NCBI RefSeq assembly: GCF_020283565.1
Contig: NC_060065.1
Location: forward strand, 56,085,489 to 56,149,488
Length of the DNA stretch: 64,000 bases
From: Trifolium pratense
Taxonomy: Eukaryota; Streptophyta; Magnoliopsida; Fabales; Fabaceae
Reading direction: 5' to 3'
Translations under genes and position numbers: made by a program
Part shown: in pieces, positions 35,401 through 45,429 of the stretch
Layout: each line of letters starts with the position of its first letter
How positions within the stretch are numbered: position 1 is the first letter of the stretch
Notes under the pieces: model-generated
Database searches by the model: none
Told to the model about the DNA's origin: nothing
Seen by the model: only the letters and a program-made list of their open reading frames with translations

Positions 35401-38400
35401 TCAGTTTATCTGGCTGTAATAATACTTATTATATGGATTAAAATTATTTGCTTATTGTTTATGCAATTTAATTATTCTGAATTATATGTCGGACTTAAGA
35501 ATATACACCGGTTTAACTCAAACACTATTAACCCTAAGGGTTATATTTCAGTTGAAGTTAATGACTTACAAATTATATAAATAGAGTAAAAGTTTAAATT
35601 TAATTAATTAAAATGTAAATTTGATATTTAAAAAAAAATTAAAAGTTAAAAGACTAAGGTTAATAGTGTTTCAGTTAAACGTGAGTATAATCTTAGGTCA
35701 AACTATACTTAATTTTTAAGGTTTATAAGTTTTACTTAATTTTTATAATTTAAGTCCTTAACTTTAAGTGGAGTATAACTCCTAGGCTTAATAGTACTTC
35801 AGTTGAACCTGATAATAATATTTAGACAAATATTAGGGTTAATAGTGTTTCAATTGAACTGGAGTATAATCTTAAGCTTAATTATACTTTATGTTTAAAA
35901 ATTTTAAGTTATTAACTTCAACCGGTGTAAAACACTCAATCAAAGACTATGATTAATAGTACTTCAGTTGAAACAGAGTATAGTCTTTAATCAAATACTA
36001 GGATTAATAGTGTTTCAACTGAATTGAAGTATAATCTAAAATCAAATTATACTTTATTTTTTAACTTTAGCCAGAGTATTACCCCGAGTCAAAAACTAGG
36101 GTTAACACTACTTCAATTGAACCAAAATATAATCTTCAATCAAAGACTGTAGTTAATAGTGTTTCAATCGAATTGGAGTATAATCTAACTCAAATTATAC
36201 TTTATTTTTAATTTTTTTTATACGATTCATAAGTCATTAACTTCAACCAAGTATTACCCTCAGTCAAAGACTATGGTTAATAATGCTTCAGTTGAACCTG
36301 AATACAATCTTCAGTCAAAGACTATAGTTAATAGGTTTTTCTATTTTGTTCCTATGTTTTATTCTAATTTTTAAGCATATCCTATTTTTTATTGTATTTA
36401 TCTTATATTTTTTATTTTTTTAATATTTTTTTTGTGAAATTACAATTAAGGATATACAACTTGGAACGTGATTAAAACTAAAAAAAAAAATTAATAAATT
36501 TGATAGTAATTAATTTTAATATATTAGAAGTAGATAACTCTCGATCGAAAACCACAATTAATAGTGCTTCAGAATAATTTTATTTAATTAAAATTGTTGC
36601 GGCTACTCTTTAATCATTTAAGTTAAATCAAAGTATAATCTCAAGTAAAAAAAAATTGTTGTATTCATCTTATTCTTTCTATAAAAAATTTTATTAACTA
36701 AACTTTATATAATTTTTTTTATTATTTCTGTTTTGTTCATATTTTTATGCATAGATTAATATATAATCTTTTTGTTGTATTTATTTTATTCTTTCTACAT
36801 TTGTGTTGTAGTTTTTTTTTTCTTTTTGTAAAATTGTGATGAATGATTAAAAATTTGGAATATATTAAAACTGATATGGACAAATTAATGAATTTGGTAG
36901 TAATCAATTTTTTTTTTGTCAGGTGGTAGTAATCAATTTTATTGTATATATCTATATTTTTCTATATTTATTTTTTATTTTTTTAAAAAATAAAATCTTT
37001 ACGCATATAGATTGTTCTATTTTGTTCTTATTTATAATATATTTTATTCTCATTTTTAAGCATATCATTTTTTTGCTGTATTGATCTTATATTCTTTCTA
37101 TATTTTTTTTTTAAAATATTGTTTTAGTAAAATTACAATATAAAACTTTAAACGTGGTTAAAACTACTAAAGATAAATTAGTAAATTTGATAGTAATTGA
37201 TTTTATTATATTAGATGTAGATAGATAATTAAATTGCATAAATATTAACAACAATTAACTTTAATTCATATAATTCCTTCAAAAAAAACTTTAATTCATA
37301 TAATTATACATTATTAAAATGATAACACCACATATAAAGAGATATATATATATGTTCTAAATTAAAAAAAAAGTGATCATAGCTAAGTGTTTGTGTTATT
37401 TGCCCAATTTCTAATGGTCATGGGTTCAAAGCCCTTGTTACGATTTTTTTCTTTTTCTGTAATTTGAAGGCTAGTTAAAAAAAATTAATTCAAAAAATAT
37501 TGCAACAGGGACTCGAACCCTGCACATGGTGTGCAATTGGCAAGGTTGTGAACCACTCGGCCGCATGATATATATTCATATTATTTGCGATATGTGTTAT
37601 ATATACAACTAGTATTGATAGAAATATTTATCATCATCTTCAACCTCCAGCCGGGTCACTCTGACCCAGTATCGGACCCGCGAATCCAATATTTAACCCG
37701 ACGATTTCATGTTCATTTAAACGTCAAAAATAACAATTAATTACCCATAAGCATCACAAAAATCATTTACAATATATTTATGATTTTAATTTTAATTCAA
37801 ATGGTCTAAAATAAAAAACCTAAAATCATATTTTTCAAAAACTTGAAAACAACTCAGAAGTTACCCAAACATTAACAAAGTTGTTGCATTTGATTTGTTG
37901 ATGCAGTGATATGTTCGTTCTTATTTTGCAACTTTAAATCCAGATCTGTTATGTTATAATAAACTCAAATCTATTTTGTGTAACTTTCTTTTACGTTTTT
38001 TTTACAACCAGTTGGATTATTAGATCTACACCATGAACTTTTCCTTTAATAAATCAGATCCAATCAATTAGGATGAGGATGAAGAAATATTCTTTTGATT
38101 TATTTGTAAACCCATATCAATGATTATGATGGTAGAAGACAAGTTTTTTTTTTTTTTTTTTTTTTTTGTAATATGAGTGGAAGAAGCCATTTGAACTTTT
38201 TTTGTTGGTGATGAACATGATGAACAGAAGTTCAGAAATTGAAAATCACGATGTTTGCTTAAAAAAAAGAAAAGAACCATGATTTTGTGAAGTTGTTGTT
38301 TTTTGATTTAATTCCAGTTGTAATTTTATTTTAATTAAAAATGAATTAAATATTGGGATAATTTTGTAACTTTTAATATGTTAGGGACTTAGTTGAAATA

Positions 38401-39342
38401 TTAATAGATGTAAGGATACATGGTAAGTACCATATATGTTGTTTGTACCATATAATTCAAAGCTAGTCAACACTGTATTCTGATTGGTCAGATTAGGAAT
38501 GTTTTGATACATTCCAACTAAGGAATGTACCATAGAATTTTCCTAATAATATACCTGATTGACAAAGAAAATTCTGTCATTTTTGTAGTGTTTAGCATTA
38601 TATATCCAAGAGTTGCATACAAAGTAAATGCTTCCATGATTTGGAATGTCTTCAAGAGTCAAACTCACAAGGAAAAACTCAGTTTGCATAAAGTTTTTTA
38701 TGTAAAATGCTCCAGGAATTCCCATGTCATCATCCCATTCAAAATGAATTTTGAATGCAGATTGTCCAGCTCCCAAAGTTGGTAATGAAGTGATTATACC
38801 TTCCAAAAAAGTTGCTTTTCCAAGCTTCCCTTTCCCATTTGCTAACAAAATTAAAACAAAAAATTATTAAATGTTTGTACATATATAATATTATGAATTT
38901 AAATAATCAAAGTTTCATTTTCCAAGCTCAAATACTATTTTTTGACAAAGTTAGCTCAGATGCTATCTGAACCGTCCATTAATCATACTATGACGCTGTA
39001 CTGTTAACATTTAATAAAAATCAAAGGTTGAGATCAAACAGCACCATTCGGAGGGGATCCAAACTTAAGTATATTGAATAAAAGTAACTAATTAATAAAA
39101 TAAAAATTAAAGAAATGAAGAAATAATTAATTACCATCAGATTTGGTTCCACTAATCAACTGAAGAGAAACAGAACGGCCTAAGAAAGCAGTGAGATTAT
39201 CAAGTGTTGAACCAAGAATGTCAAAACCTTGACCAATAATTCCACCAACACTAGTTAAACTATTTATATCCAACACATTCTTTCTCATCAACACCACTGT
39301 CCCTTTTACCTTATGACCCCTATTCACTATACCTGAAAACAT
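29488..39342 (-). CDS. Linoleate lipoxygenase 2, seed/9-LOX type (858 aa, 9 exons, 6.2-kb intron 2)
   Basis: Same enzyme family as the gene at 18386. Exons in transcript order: 39342-39135, 38841-38555, 32351-32111, 31840-31517, 31419-31334, 31233-31126, 31020-30716, 30623-30360, 30241-29488; joined 2,577 nt, open throughout. Six of nine exon lengths (287, 241, 86, 305, 264, 754) equal those of lipoxygenase 1. Iron ligands: H519, H524, H710, N714 and the terminal I858 (GIPNSISI). No transit peptide, so cytosolic. Intron 2 is swollen to about 6.2 kb by a Mutator-like element placed directly after the donor GT. The coding sequence shows no stop or frameshift, so the gene may still work if the intron is spliced. 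An upstream in-frame Met (about 39435) exists, but MFSG matches the paralogue and is preferred. Confidence 0.93.
31890..32000 (-). repeat. tRNA-like SINE-type repeat in intron 3 of lipoxygenase 2
   Basis: Read on the minus strand it begins ggtagctcaactggtttgag (A-box-like) and carries a B-box-like agggtttaagtctcg. A second copy in the same orientation lies at 46200-46315 in the telomere-binding gene. Confidence 0.6.
32394..32492. mobile_element. Stowaway MITE (99 bp) in intron 2 of lipoxygenase 2
   Basis: Ends CTTCCTCAGGTCTTATATAT and (reverse complement of the right end) CTCCCTCCGGTCTCATATAT form the classic Tc1/mariner Stowaway terminus. TA flanks both sides (32392-32393, 32493-32494). Confidence 0.85.
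33082..33301. repeat. Left inner arm of the Mutator-like element's inverted repeat
   Basis: It pairs with 37632-37860 in reverse orientation: for example ttagatcatttaaat, cgacgtttaaatgacc and gtacccggctgaaggttgaa have near-matching complements there. Divergence of perhaps 15-20% by eye suggests an old insertion. Confidence 0.75.
33375..33592. repeat. tRNA-like pair 1 (convergent) in the Mutator-like element
   Basis: A plus-strand tRNA-like unit (gtcgtagtggttgagact...catgggttcgaatcccattt, about 33380-33450) is followed by a minus-strand unit (about 33520-33590) whose complement reads accatagctcagcggttaaa...gtgtgttcgaatcctgtg. Both have A- and B-box-like cores. Whether they fold into cloverleafs was not tested. 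Confidence 0.6.
34080..34960. repeat. Three ~314-bp higher-order tandem copies
   Basis: The segment starting ggttaatagtgcttcaattg occurs at about 34142, 34456 and 34770, exactly 314 bp apart each time. Copies 1 and 2 are almost identical over the whole unit; the third is slightly diverged. A recent local amplification of three basic units. Confidence 0.85.
35150..35365. repeat. tRNA-like pair 2 (convergent) in the Mutator-like element
   Basis: It is a diverged copy of pair 1 with the same flanks (ataacgcacaa before, tatatttcagtttatc after). The plus-strand unit has gtcgtagcggttgatggtt and gtgggttcgaatcccatttg. The minus-strand unit has complement catagcccagtggttaagtt with a B-box-like gtgttcgaaactt. 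Confidence 0.6.
37370..37570. repeat. tRNA-like pair 3 (convergent) in the Mutator-like element
   Basis: Plus-strand unit with atagctaagtgtttgtgtta and catgggttcaaagcccttg. Minus-strand unit with complement gcggccgagtggttcacaac and cagggttcgagtccctgttg, the best-preserved tRNA-like half of the six (resembling a tRNA with a variable arm). Confidence 0.6.
37632..37860. repeat. Right inner arm of the Mutator-like element's inverted repeat
   Basis: Reverse complement partner of 33082-33301. From here to the right end lie poly(T) (38143-38167) and weakly matching terminal sequence. Confidence 0.75.
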
Positions 39343-39343
39343 C

Positions 39344-39367
39344 TTTCTTTCTTTCTTTCTTTCTTTG
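39344..39367. repeat. (CTTT)n microsatellite in the lipoxygenase 2 leader
   Basis: About six tetranucleotide units directly upstream of the ATG; on the transcript strand the leader reads AAAG repeats. Length change here could alter the 5' UTR. Confidence 0.85.
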
Positions 39368-39444
39368 CAACTTTTATTTAATTTCACTATATATGATTCT
39401 CTTGTAATGAGAATTCTTGAGGAAATGTGAAACATAGCATAGCT

Positions 39445-39454
39445 CTATTTATAG
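39445..39454 (-). promoter_or_regulatory. TATA box of lipoxygenase 2
   Basis: The minus strand reads CTATAAATAG about 105 bp upstream of the ATG, followed by agctatgctatg, similar to the sequence after the TATA box of lipoxygenase 1. Confidence 0.75.
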
Positions 39455-39541
39455 TGAGGAAGTATAAGAAATGCCAAAAAAAAAATAAATTATTAATTAT
39501 AAAACTACTTTATCATTTTCTCCATTTTTTTTTGGGTCTTG

Positions 39542-39702
39542 TTAACATGTGCCCTAAGGGCACATGTTAAGATATACCAAAATAGAAATTCAACATTTAA
39601 TGATATAAGAAATTTAATGCTTCAAAAGTCAAAATGCACAAATTAGCATTTAATAATTTCTATTTTTGTTTCCTTAACATGTGCCTTAAGGGCACAAGTT
39701 AA
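39542..39702. mobile_element. MITE with palindromic ends (161 bp)
   Basis: Each end is itself a near-palindrome: TTAACATGTGCCCTAAGGGC... at 39542-39570 and TTAACATGTGCCTTAAGGGC... at 39674-39702. The ends also pair across the element (gaaattcaac... against ...aatttctatttt). Confidence 0.7.
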
Positions 39703-40350
39703 CATTCTCCTTTTTTTTTTTTTTTACAAAGCGACAAAAGTTTGTAGTAAAATTAACTTTAAGTTACAATTATTGTGAAATCAATTTTCTATGATTGTTT
39801 ACTGAAAAATTAATGCACACTGACTCCAATGTGCAAAATTTCATGCGTGCATGCAAAAGAACGAAACAAACGGCTACTCAAAAGTCAATCACGAGTTCAA
39901 ACTATTTTATTGCTTCGTAGTATTTTCTTTTTGTTATCATGATATTGGTACAAAGTTTTTACAATTGTTAGCGATAATTAATCTCCATTGGAGAATCTGT
40001 GCGGCACACAAGACATATTCTCTCATTTTAACCGAATTTTCTCTATACGCATGACCTACACTAGCTAGAAATCGAACTTCTAAAAGTGGACCAAGACCTT
40101 TACCGTTTTTTTTTTGTACAAAAAGGGGGGCAATGCCAAAAGAAAACAAACTAACACATTAAACGAATGTTCCGAAACATGCAAGCGCCGGAGATGTCAT
40201 AAAAAATGAGACTTCGAAGCTCTCGAGGAGGAGTCTCAAAAATACGTAAATCAAAAGAGTTCAAGGTTAAGCTGAAATTAGCTAACCAAGACTTTCACTA
40301 CTTTAATCAATTCATTGTTGATATAACTGTTTTATTATTACCATATCTAA

Positions 40351-41391
<1,041 letters not shown>

Positions 41392-42899
41392 TAAGTTTTA
41401 TTTTATAAACACAAAATGAATTATAAAAGAGGCAAATTCTAGCATGCACAAGTATACCATATGGTGCATGGTAAGTTAGCAATTTCATTATAACAAATAC
41501 GAATTATACAAAATCAATAATGTAACGTAGTTCCCATTGAGATCACCGAACCAAACTATGATCATAATTAGAAGTGTATATAATGGATGCAACTTGTCCG
41601 TAATGAAATTTTGAGACCAAAAGTTTGGTAGATAATATTTTTAGAGACTAATATGTCATATGATGATTAGAAATAAAATTTATATTCATAAGAAGAGTAT
41701 TCATTAATCATCTTTTAAACTAATTAATCATATATTTAAATTGTCTAAACTGTTTACGTAAATCGTAGTAAAAATTCAATATAAAATATCAAAATACCAT
41801 TTTTGTAATTAAATTGTAATATTGAGTCAAAAAAAATTAAATTGTGATGTATGCTAATATGAAGACACGTCCGAGCACAACATGCATTATTTAATTTTAT
41901 TTTTTTTTACTAAAACATTATTTATTTAATTTATGAAGTGAAATGAACACCTTATATTATTTGATTTTTAGGCACTTGCCAGATCATAGCACAAGTGTCA
42001 ACCAAATTGACAAACACCGGTGTTAGAACGTCGACGCACTCAACTCATACATACTCAAGTTCTATTTTATTTTATTTTAATTTTTTGGTATAAAAGTTCT
42101 ATTTAATTTTTTGGTACAAAATTAAGTGACATTGAGAGTGTTAATTTAGAGGGCTCCACCTCTCTGAGTTTGAGGTTGTGAGGTGTCTAAAGAAGTTCAT
42201 GCAAGAAAGACAAGGAACGCAAAGTGCCACAATCACCGAGTGCATGCACAGAGAAATTTGGACATACACATATTCATGATTCAATGATTCATTTGTAGGG
42301 TTTGTTCCATTCCAAAACTTTGGTAATTTTAAGAAATAATAAAGATCGGTAAATTAAATTATTTTTACCTTTACTTTATTAAGAAAGAAAAATGCATTTA
42401 ATGTTTTAGTTTTTATAAGGGTATAAAGGTAAAGCATCATTGAAAGATCAAAGATTTGAAACGGAATTACTATTTTGGTTTGAATGCACTTTAGAAGTGC
42501 ATTTTATTGTAACTAGAGGTGTCGTGGTGGTGGAGCTAGAACTTTAGTCTAACTAGGGGTTTAAATTGTTGAAATCTTGAAACGTTTTGTTGGCTAATGG
42601 TGTAACATAAATAAATTAGGGGATGGATTCAAAATAATACATAAAAATACATTTGCAATTTTTAAGTTTAGTTGAAATCACTCAAACAATCTGATTTTTG
42701 AAAGGCAAAGAATATATTGATTATGGTTATGGAAAATACTACAAGTAGTACTTTTCTTATAAGTTGGAATTAAGTACTAGTGGTATTATCCCCACTAATA
42801 AGAATTTAAGATAAAAATGAAAACAAAAAATTTGTCGCAAAATACAATCCATCGGATTTACAAACTACTCATAAAATAGACACGGTAACCCAACATGTT

Positions 42900-43860
42900 T
42901 TTTCAAAAACCATTGCCAAGAGATGCTTTTGATTGAGTCGACAATCCCTGTGGCACTTTGTTTTTTTTTTATTTTTTCCTGAGAAATTAAATCATTGCGA
43001 GCTTTCCAAATAACCCACAAAGTTGTATGTCATATCAACATTAACCCCTTAATTGCCTTTTTATACCTTATGGAGAAGCTACAATTCTCGAACAAAGTGA
43101 AAAGGTCCCCGGCAATACCATCGAGACGAGAGTGGATTCCCTCATGTGCATATTGCACTAGAGATGGAGCGGTGTAGATCACAACCCTTGATTGTTCTTG
43201 CACATAAGGGTTATGTCACGAGAGAGAATCCAAATTTCATTGAGACACCTGGTCAATTGAAAATTTTGTGCTCCTCTGTCTCGCTCTCAACCATACAAAA
43301 GGGGCATCTCGGCCCTGCCCTATTTTGAAAGACCCCACACAAATCTAAATTTCATTTAGTTGAAGCCGATGTTGAAGCAATTGCCAAGAAAGTATGATCA
43401 CTTTTAACGGCACGGACTATCGCATAACCTCCCGAATAATTCCCCCTTTGTCGGCCCCATGAAAAATGAGAAGGAAAATTGATGGAAAGATAAATATGCA
43501 CCGAGTTAACGGTAAACAAACACACACATCGTCAAGATGATTGAGTTTAACCGGTAAACAAAAGTCTTCGCCATTGTAAATTTTAGTTCCAACTTTCAAT
43601 TCCCCAATCCTTAAACCCTTGTCACCAATCCTAAATGTCTTGGGAATGCAATCATTAAAGGCTTGTCACACCAATCCTATGGTCTTCCCAAAAAAGAGTG
43701 TCTTCTCCATTACCCACTTTTTTGTTCTTCAAAATGTCTTCCGGCTAATCCTCATCAAATCCCAGAACTATTCTCACCTTATAAAATCCCTTCACTAGAT
43801 TGAAGCTTGGTTTGGACGACAATAATTGGCAACACCCTCGTCCCATGTGTTTACGGGTTC
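42900..43860 (-). pseudogene. Decayed LINE (zf-RVT region), minus strand
   Basis: The minus strand encodes, in broken frames, CPFCMVESETEEHKIFN (about 43255-43310), matching the C-x2-C...E-x-x-H zinc-binding motif after reverse transcriptase in plant LINEs, with neighbouring stretches compatible with that domain. Stops and frame changes are frequent. No poly(A) end located. Confidence 0.55.
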
Positions 43861-44506
43861 GATTTGGTCAAATTTGACAAAATATAATCTAATACTCAAA
43901 TCAATTGATAGTTTTTAGTTTGAATTGAATTTTCAACACATTCTTTTAACGCTGAAATTGAATAAACCAACCCAATCATAAAAATGAATTGGGTTGGATT
44001 TGTAAGTCTTGGACAAAAAATGATTTTAAAATTTTAAATAAAAAGCAAGTTAACACATTTGTGGTTTTTTTTTACGCATCATGCAATATGTAAATTCATA
44101 TAATTTAATTTACAGAAACATATCGTAACTGACAATAAATTGGCATGTGGAATGGAGCGGAACGGAACAAAGTTTATATTCCACTATTTGGATATTTATG
44201 ATGGAGCGGAACAACATTTCCATTCCACTGTTTGGAAATTGAATGAAATGGAATAAATTAAAAGTTTTTATTCTATTTTTACCCTTAACTCCTAATTAAA
44301 AAATTTGTATTTTTTAATAGAATTTTAATTAAATAGAATAGGCTGAACTTTTATTTCAAATTTTTTAAGTGTAGTTATATTTCTAGGTTTTTATGAATTC
44401 TTATTTCTAGTTTGATACTTTAGATTAAATTATAAACATAAACCAATTTAAATTGAAATAACAACGTCTGAAAAAAAAAATGTCTCATTTTAAAAGATTC
44501 TGACCC

Positions 44507-44585
44507 GTCTTAATGATTTTAACTGACTGAAAATATTATAATAACTGTCTTAATGATTTTAACTGACTGAAAATATTATAATAAC
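44507..44585. repeat. Perfect 40-bp tandem duplication
   Basis: The unit gtcttaatgattttaactga... ending aatattataataac occurs twice in direct succession, 40 bp apart, without differences that I can see. Confidence 0.85.
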
Positions 44586-45429
44586 ATGTAAACAATTATA
44601 AAGTATATTTTGTTCTTGGTCAAAAACAATTAAAGTATATCTAATGGTTTTTATGAAAAAAAAGTATATCAATTGGTCAAATAAAAATAAAATCAAAATA
44701 TATCCGGTACATCGTTTTTTTTCCGGTAACAACTAACAATCACAGTACCGTCTAAAAAGAGAAAAACTACAATCATAATTTCAAGTTCTAAGTCAAACAA
44801 TATGGGCACACATTAAATATACTAAGCAAACGAAAACTATACATATTCGCACGATAGAAAATAAGAAAAATAAACCCACATGAATCAAACAAAACCATCC
44901 ATATACGAAGAAAAAGTAGAAAATAGAGTCAGAACAGACACAAATACGAGGAGAAATTGGAGAACAATAGGAGAAGGGACAGTTCAAAGTGATGAAATAA
45001 TAAGGGTTATAGAGTAATTATGTAATTAAGTGGTATCATTCCATTGCATACCTCCTAAATTGGCGGGAATGAAAAATTGAAGGAGATGGTGGAATGGAAT
45101 AGGTTCCATTATGTTTCATATCACTCCATCCATTTTTGACAAATTCAAACAATAGAATGTTACACTATTCCACTCCATTCCACTTCATTGTATTCCATCA
45201 ATCTAAACATAGCTTTAGATTCCTTAAATCACAAATTTTTTTATTGAGATTAATTATTCGAGAACATAAACTTTGTGTATATGTCATAAATAAATAAATA
45301 ATTAAAAAAAATTAATATAAACAAATTTGCACATAAAAAAAAAAAACAATAATCAGAGAACTTGACTATCACTACACAAAGTACGAACCTGTTGAATCGA
45401 AACTGAAAACAGTAATCAGAGAGAGAGAG

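Larger units (their letters stand above)
33700..36350. repeat. Degenerate tandem repeat array inside the Mutator-like element
   Basis: A ~100-bp basic unit recurs over about 2.6 kb. Its core is agggttaatagtgcttcaat, then tgaac..gagtataatctt..agtcaaa and an AT-rich tail. The array is interrupted by the second tRNA-like pair near 35.2 kb. Units differ clearly except in the 314-bp block at 34080-34960. Confidence 0.75.
32545..38543. mobile_element. Mutator-like element (5,999 bp) in intron 2 of lipoxygenase 2
   Basis: A perfect 9-bp target duplication, TAATAATAT, lies at 32536-32544 and 38544-38552, the hallmark of Mutator-like elements. The ends GGGAGCTTCTATGGTGCATT and (reverse complement of the right end) GGAAAATTCTATGGTACATT are related. 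Farther in, 33082-33301 and 37632-37860 are clear reverse complements, with weaker matches in between, so the inverted repeats were probably 700 bp or more and have diverged. No transposase-like frame is visible, so the element is non-autonomous. The interior carries tandem repeats and tRNA-like pairs, listed separately. Confidence 0.85.

Noticed and set aside
33700..36350. CRISPR-like or centromeric satellite array
   Set aside because: Units are contiguous and degenerate, without spacers, lie within a transposon in a plant gene intron, and there are no associated proteins.
37500..37570. Possible functional tRNA (complement gcggccgagtggtt...ggttcgagtccctg)
   Set aside because: This is the best tRNA-like unit, with good D- and T-arm motifs, but I could not close a full acceptor stem, and its partner units are degenerate. 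Kept as tRNA-like only.
39343..39435. Longer N-terminus for lipoxygenase 2 from an upstream in-frame Met
   Set aside because: The extra ~31 residues include the AAAG-repeat translation and overlap the region just after the TATA box; the paralogue starts at MFSG.
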